Assembly (NCBI GenBank): GCA_937860165.1
Contig: CALMBE010000504.1
Coordinates: 1-8,407 of the forward strand
Direction of reading: 5' to 3'
DNA: 8,407 nt
Source: an uncultured Planctomycetaceae bacterium
GTDB lineage: Bacteria; Planctomycetota; Planctomycetia; Pirellulales; Lacipirellulaceae
The position numbers were made by a program, and so were the translations under genes. Shown here one piece after another: positions 5,105 through 8,407 of the stretch. Numbering within the stretch: the first letter of the stretch is position 1; every line of letters begins with the position of its first letter. The notes beneath the pieces are model-generated. The model did not search any database, had not been told where the DNA came from, and saw only the letters and a program-made list of their open reading frames with translations.

Positions 5105-5803
5105 ATGAAGAAAGCCCTGTTTTTGCCGATGATTTGTGGTTTATTGCTTGCCGGTTCCGCCTGGGGGGTGACAGTCCCCTACACCGAGGATTTTGATCTC
5201 AACAACGCCAACTGGGTGAGTAACGCTTCGGCCACATTCCTTACCCACAGTGCCGCCGGGGGACCCGATGGGGGGGCCTACGCCTCGGCTACCTTTAACT
5301 TCCAAAGCTCCACGGCTGGAAGCTCCACCGTTCTAAAACGGGCGAATCCCACCACCACAATGGGGCCGGCCAGCGGGGGAAATTTCATTGGTAATTGGAT
5401 CACCTCTGGGGTGAAGGAATTTCGGGCCCAAGTCCGGCACAACGCCCCTGAGCCGGTGAGTTACTTCGCACGTTTTGCCGATACGGCGGGCTTCCCTGGA
5501 GCCATCGCCGTGAAGATTGCTCCCGTGCTCCCTAACATCTGGACGGAAATGTTCTTTAGCATCCATCCCGGGAGTCCCAATTTCGTTTCCTTCGAAGGCT
5601 TTAGCTTCGCCGATGTGTTCGACAACATTGGTCACGTGCAAATCGGTATCTCCGTCCCAGCGGCCCTGGCTGGGGTGAACCAGGTTTACACGTTCGATGT
5701 GGACAAGGTTTCCATTGTCAACACGCCCGAGCCCTCGTCGCTCGTGATGGGTGGTTTGGCATTGGTCGCCCTGCTTTCACGTCGACAGATTCGTTCCCTG
5801 TAA
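5105..5803 (+). CDS. Exported PEP-CTERM protein of unknown function
   Basis: The 232-residue product has a signal peptide (Lys-Lys at 2-3, hydrophobic to about 19, likely cleavage near AWG at 19-21) and a C-terminal PEP-CTERM sorting signal: PEP at 208-210, a hydrophobic segment to about 224 and the basic tail RRQIRSL. In exosortase systems such tails direct export and anchoring or release at the envelope. The middle is rich in Gly, Ser, Thr, Phe and Asn (FDLNNANWVSN, GGPDGGAYAS), as in beta-sandwich surface or glycan-binding domains, but I cannot name a family. ATG follows GGAGAG at 4 nt. A promoter with a Fur-like site precedes it and a terminator-like hairpin follows at 5907, so it may be a single-gene unit. 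Runs of six G (5163-5168) and seven G (5270-5276) lie in the frame. Confidence 0.88.
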   Translation: MKKALFLPMICGLLLAGSAWGVTVPYTEDFDLNNANWVSNASATFLTHSAAGGPDGGAYASATFNFQSSTAGSSTVLKRANPTTTMGPASGGNFIGNWITSGVKEFRAQVRHNAPEPVSYFARFADTAGFPGAIAVKIAPVLPNIWTEMFFSIHPGSPNFVSFEGFSFADVFDNIGHVQIGISVPAALAGVNQVYTFDVDKVSIVNTPEPSSLVMGGLALVALLSRRQIRSL

Positions 5804-5906
5804 ATGGTTCAAGGCAGTTAGTCCAGGAGTTTCCATGTTCTCGCACCCTAAGAATGACCCTCGATCGGCAATTCCTGGCGGGGTAGATGAATGCCTTGAT
5901 TCTTTG

Positions 5907-5940
5907 GCCGGTCTCCGCGCAGGCGGGGACCGGCATTTAT
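5907..5940 (+). terminator. Rho-independent terminator-like hairpin after the 5105 gene
   Basis: GCCGGTCTCCGC (5907-5918) pairs with GCGGGGACCGGC (5923-5934) at 11 of 12 positions, the twelfth being a possible G-U pair, around the tetraloop GCAG. ATTTATTTGT follows, a short imperfect U-rich tail. It lies 104 nt after the stop codon. Confidence 0.65.
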
Positions 5941-5951
5941 TTGTCCACAAG

Positions 5952-6015
5952 ATGAGCCGCAGGCGCTGGCCTCGGGTGATACCGAGAGAACCCGAGGCTA
6001 GCGCCTGCGGCTCAT
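5952..6015. repeat. REP-like inverted repeat, near-perfect copy
   Basis: Arms 5952-5977 and 5990-6015 match at 25 of 26 positions around a 12-nt loop. The core CCCGAGGCTAGCGCCTGCGG is shared, with two changes, with the element at 4860-4880. The two elements flank the 5105 gene. I recall similar motifs being frequent between planctomycete genes, but this could not be checked. Confidence 0.8.
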
Positions 6016-6017
6016 GA

Positions 6018-6040
6018 GAAGTCTGATGTGTTTAGACTTC
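6018..6040 (+). promoter_or_regulatory. Small hairpin upstream of the 6069 gene
   Basis: GAAGTCT (6018-6024) and AGACTTC (6034-6040) form a perfect 7-bp stem with a 9-nt loop, 13 nt before the AGGAGG Shine-Dalgarno at 6054-6059. It could be a 5' leader structure. I find no convincing promoter hexamers between 5940 and 6069. Confidence 0.4.
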
Positions 6041-6068
6041 GTCCCATATTTCTAGGAGGACCGATTCT

Positions 6069-6989
6069 ATGAAACATTTCTTACTGTGCTCGATATTCCT
6101 GCTGTCGGTAGGAAACGCGACCTGTTTCGCGGGGGCTTTCAATTTTCAGGAACCGACCGACTGGAACGTCGGCGACCCGGGGAGCGTTTACCTGAATTGG
6201 GAGGCGGCCGTACTAGCTCCCTTCATGGCCACCAACACGCCACCCACCGCGAGCAATGTCAATCCCACGATCAGTTCCACGGCCGGGATGAGTGTGCAGA
6301 GCCCGGGATTTGTCGCTGGCTCGGGGGGCTATTATTCTTTCGCCGGCAACTATGGAATCAGAGCCGATGTCTACAACCACGGTGGCAGTTCGGGGGTGGG
6401 AAGTCCCTATACAAGTGGCTACAGCACGCGGGTGCTGGTGCAAACTGCCGCCACAACCAATCCCGATGTGGACACCAGTGTGATTCCCAGCTCTATCGAG
6501 TTGGTGCAACTGGATGGTTCGCCTATCGTGGGTGGTGGCAATGCCGAGCTTGTGGGTATGACGCAACTATTTCTGCAAGAAGTAATGACCCCTTTCGGGC
6601 CGGCCGAACAAGAAGAGTTGCTGTTTGAATTCCAGTTGCCTTCGTATGCCGACAATTTTCGCGTCCGCTTCCAGTCGTTTAATCACTCCAGTTTTCAAGA
6701 ACTGCGCGTGGATACCCTGCTGGTTGCCAACGCGACGCCGGGGGATTTCGATGGCGACGGCGATGTGGATGGCAATGACCTGGCGGACTGGCAGGCGAGT
6801 TATTCGGTCGATGGCGGGGGAGACGCCGATAATGACAACGATAGCGATGGGCGGGACTTTCTCATTTGGCAGCGGAATTACACCGGCAGCTTGCCCAGTA
6901 GCGCCTTTGCCGTTCCCGAGCCTTGTTCACTGCTGGGACTGATTGCTGTCTGCATGTGCTGCATTTATTCCCAGCGAGGTGTCCGATGA
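6069..6989 (+). CDS. Exported protein with dockerin-like repeat and PEP-CTERM tail
   Basis: The 306-residue product has a signal peptide (about residues 1-21, ending near CFAG), a Gly/Ser/Thr-rich beta-type body (23-222) without a recognised family, an Asp-rich dockerin-like segment (224-273) and a PEP-CTERM tail. The segment reads [18 protein letters not shown], then [17 protein letters not shown]: two calcium-loop-like DxDxDG motifs each followed by a xWQ helix, a pattern common in planctomycete surface proteins. The PEP motif is at 283-285, followed by a Cys-rich hydrophobic stretch (286-300) and SQRGVR. AGGAGG lies 9 nt before the ATG. Its TGA overlaps the next ATG, so the two genes are co-translated. 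The protein is probably anchored at or secreted to the surface; its ligand is unknown. Confidence 0.9.
   Translation: MKHFLLCSIFLLSVGNATCFAGAFNFQEPTDWNVGDPGSVYLNWEAAVLAPFMATNTPPTASNVNPTISSTAGMSVQSPGFVAGSGGYYSFAGNYGIRADVYNHGGSSGVGSPYTSGYSTRVLVQTAATTNPDVDTSVIPSSIELVQLDGSPIVGGGNAELVGMTQLFLQEVMTPFGPAEQEELLFEFQLPSYADNFRVRFQSFNHSSFQELRVDTLLVANATPGDFDGDGDVDGNDLADWQASYSVDGGGDADNDNDSDGRDFLIWQRNYTGSLPSSAFAVPEPCSLLGLIAVCMCCIYSQRGVR
6976..6981 (+). promoter_or_regulatory. Shine-Dalgarno deciding the start at 6986
   Basis: GAGGTG lies 4 nt before the ATG at 6986. It supports this start over an in-frame ATG at 6923, which lies within the PEP-CTERM tail of the preceding gene. Confidence 0.65.
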
Positions 6990-7888
6990 TTCACGCCACT
7001 TGGAGCCTGGAGAAGCGAAAACTTTTAACAAGTGCGTTTACCCTAGTCGAGCTTCTGGTCGTAATCGCCATCATTGGCACTCTGGTCGCACTGCTCTTGC
7101 CAGCAATTCAGGCGGCCCGCGAAACGGCGCGGACCTGCACTTGTCGGAATCATCTCCGGCAGATCGGTCTGGCGATACATATGCATCATGACGCCAAGAA
7201 AGCGTTGCCTGCGGCATGGGAACTTAATGACACTGATAATGAAGGGGGAAGCCAACGTTTTCAGGAAAGTTCTTTGGTTCGGCTGCTGCCTTATTTAGAG
7301 CAAGCCAACCAGTACGTACTTTACGATCCTGAAGTAAATATATTTCATCCTAACAACTCTGGTGTGATTCAAACGATCTTCCCTGTCTACCTGTGTCCTT
7401 CAATGACATATACTACTAGCGATTCAGAAGCTGCACCGGGCAGTTACGTCGCCTCCACGGGGAGCACTCCACCTCAATCTTATATTGATCTAACTACTGG
7501 TGAATGCACACATAACGGTGCCATCATTGCTCAGCTTAAATACAAGCAACCTATATCGTTAAATAACATATCTGATGGTACGAGTCGGACATTTGCTATG
7601 GGAGAGTTTGATTACTTCTCAGGAGAAACCGAAGCTGGGCCAACATGGGCCGGCGGTTATCTTATCGGTGCCTTTGGTGCTACCTGGGGCGACTTTAACC
7701 CAACGAGACTTCCCGAAGATCCCTCGCTTTATGCACAGAGACACACTGCCTTTCGCAGCGATCATGCCGGAGGTGCACAGTTCGTACTGGTTGACGGCTC
7801 GGTCCAGTTCATTTCCGATGATATTGAAGAAACTGCTCTGGATGCCCTCGCCACCCGAGCGGGTGACGAAGTTGATCAAGCTTTGTAG
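6986..7888 (+). CDS. Prepilin-like H-X9-DG protein (DUF1559 family)
   Basis: The 300-residue product starts [14 protein letters not shown] and carries a type III/IV prepilin leader: the cleavage point lies in [17 protein letters not shown] with the conserved Glu at +5, then a hydrophobic helix and [14 protein letters not shown]. The conserved [15 protein letters not shown] follows. Near the end, [13 protein letters not shown] fits the H-X9-DG motif exactly, preceded by [14 protein letters not shown], both hallmarks of the large planctomycete DUF1559 family. Such proteins are thought to form pseudopilin-like envelope structures; the exact role is unknown. Residue -1 is Ala rather than the usual Gly. 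The middle of the gene (about 7300-7640) is markedly AT-rich compared with its ends. ATGA overlap with the upstream gene and 28 nt to the next gene mark an operon. Confidence 0.93.
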   Translation: MIHATWSLEKRKLLTSAFTLVELLVVIAIIGTLVALLLPAIQAARETARTCTCRNHLRQIGLAIHMHHDAKKALPAAWELNDTDNEGGSQRFQESSLVRLLPYLEQANQYVLYDPEVNIFHPNNSGVIQTIFPVYLCPSMTYTTSDSEAAPGSYVASTGSTPPQSYIDLTTGECTHNGAIIAQLKYKQPISLNNISDGTSRTFAMGEFDYFSGETEAGPTWAGGYLIGAFGATWGDFNPTRLPEDPSLYAQRHTAFRSDHAGGAQFVLVDGSVQFISDDIEETALDALATRAGDEVDQAL

Positions 7889-7916
7889 AATTCACTCATT
7901 TAATCAGGAAAACACT

Positions 7917-8407
7917 ATGTTCAAGCAATATTCTCCAATTGTTCTGAGTCTGATTGTGGTCTACTCGCTTGCAGGACGGGCCAGCGGGCATTTTCTGTGG
8001 CTCAATGCCGAGAAAGCCGGCGACCAGCGGACCGCCCAGCTCTTTTTCTCCGAGAGCCCGCACGAGCAAAACTATCACCTGCCGGACTCAATCGCCGAGG
8101 CCCAGGTGTTTGCCGTTTCGTCCGCTAGTAAGCGGATCGAAGTGCCGCTCTCGCGCTACGACGAGGAAAATTACGTCGGCCTGAAGGGCCAAATGCCAGC
8201 GGGTGAGGTTACTGCCCTGGAAACCGTCTGCGAGTACGGCCTCTATGCTGGATCGTTGTTATGCTACCACGCCCAACATCGCTTTACGAACTCCGCTGGC
8301 AAGCTGCCTGATGTGTCACCGTCGAAGGAGCTTTTGCTGGAAATGATTCCCCAAGTGATATCCGAGGGATTGCAGGTGACGGTCCTCTGGCAAGGCAAAC
8401 CTCTTCA
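7917..8407 (+). CDS. DUF4198-like exported protein (partial, 3' end outside window)
   Basis: I translated 163 codons from the ATG at 7917, preceded by AGGAA 6 nt away, to the window edge with no stop. The N-terminus is a signal peptide (hydrophobic 8-19) ending RASG|HFLWLN; cleavage after Ala-Ser-Gly (22-24) would leave His25 as the mature N-terminus. HFLWL after the leader, the segment TVCEYGLYAGSLLCYHAQH (104-121) and GLQVTVLWQGKPL at the visible end resemble DUF4198 proteins, a family of periplasmic proteins related to the NikM/CbiM-associated metal-uptake group. The family call is from memory of its pattern, so moderately sure. It is the third gene of the 6069 operon. A metal-binding or metal-uptake role is inference. 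Confidence 0.75.
   Translation, partial: MFKQYSPIVLSLIVVYSLAGRASGHFLWLNAEKAGDQRTAQLFFSESPHEQNYHLPDSIAEAQVFAVSSASKRIEVPLSRYDEENYVGLKGQMPAGEVTALETVCEYGLYAGSLLCYHAQHRFTNSAGKLPDVSPSKELLLEMIPQVISEGLQVTVLWQGKPL

Noticed and set aside
5835..6017. A 60-residue plus-strand frame with an AGGAG-like site 5 nt upstream of its ATG
   Set aside because: It runs through the terminator-like hairpin and the REP-like repeat, and its product is low in protein-like pattern (Arg/Pro-rich). It is more likely intergenic.
6923..6985. Upstream ATG extension of the H-X9-DG gene
   Set aside because: It would overlap the PEP-CTERM tail of the preceding gene by over 60 nt and put 21 residues before the normal leader. 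ATG 6986 with GAGGTG and the ATGA overlap is better.

Overview
The window looks like a planctomycete chromosome, probably Pirellulales-like. The evidence is the combination of PEP-CTERM exported proteins, a planctomycete-style dockerin-like Asp-rich repeat, a prepilin-like H-X9-DG (DUF1559) protein and a DUF4198 protein, next to a ribosomal operon with unusually wide spacers. The assignment rests on protein style only; no database was searched.

Positions 1-4603 (minus strand) hold the first eight genes of the S10 ribosomal-protein operon in canonical order: rpsJ (S10), rplC (L3), rplD (L4), rplW (L23), rplB (L2), rpsS (S19), rplV (L22) and rpsC (S3, cut by the window start). All frames are intact. 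A sigma70-like promoter lies upstream of rpsJ at 4711-4739. The odd feature is the spacers. Those between rpsJ, rplC, rplD, rplW, rplB, rpsS, rplV and rpsC are 54-176 nt, and every one contains an inverted repeat, each of a different sequence except for two that are recognisable copies of one element. Several are built from short tandem units (7-nt or 4-nt). Four of the genes downstream of a hairpin (rplB, rpsS, rplV, rpsC) have no visible Shine-Dalgarno sequence.

Positions 4604-5104 form a divergent intergenic region. It holds the S10 promoter and leader, a REP-like inverted repeat, and a plus-strand promoter whose -35/-10 spacer contains a Fur-box-like palindrome.

Positions 5105-8407 (plus strand) hold four exported or surface-type genes: a PEP-CTERM protein (5105-5803) followed by a terminator-like hairpin and a second REP-like repeat, then a tight run of a dockerin-like/PEP-CTERM protein (6069-6989), a prepilin-like H-X9-DG protein (6986-7888, ATGA overlap) and a DUF4198 protein (7917 to beyond the window end). 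The best candidate for something new is this set taken together: a possibly iron-regulated surface/periplasmic metal-handling cluster. That reading is inference from one operator-like site and one family association. The hairpins in every ribosomal spacer are the stronger direct observation.
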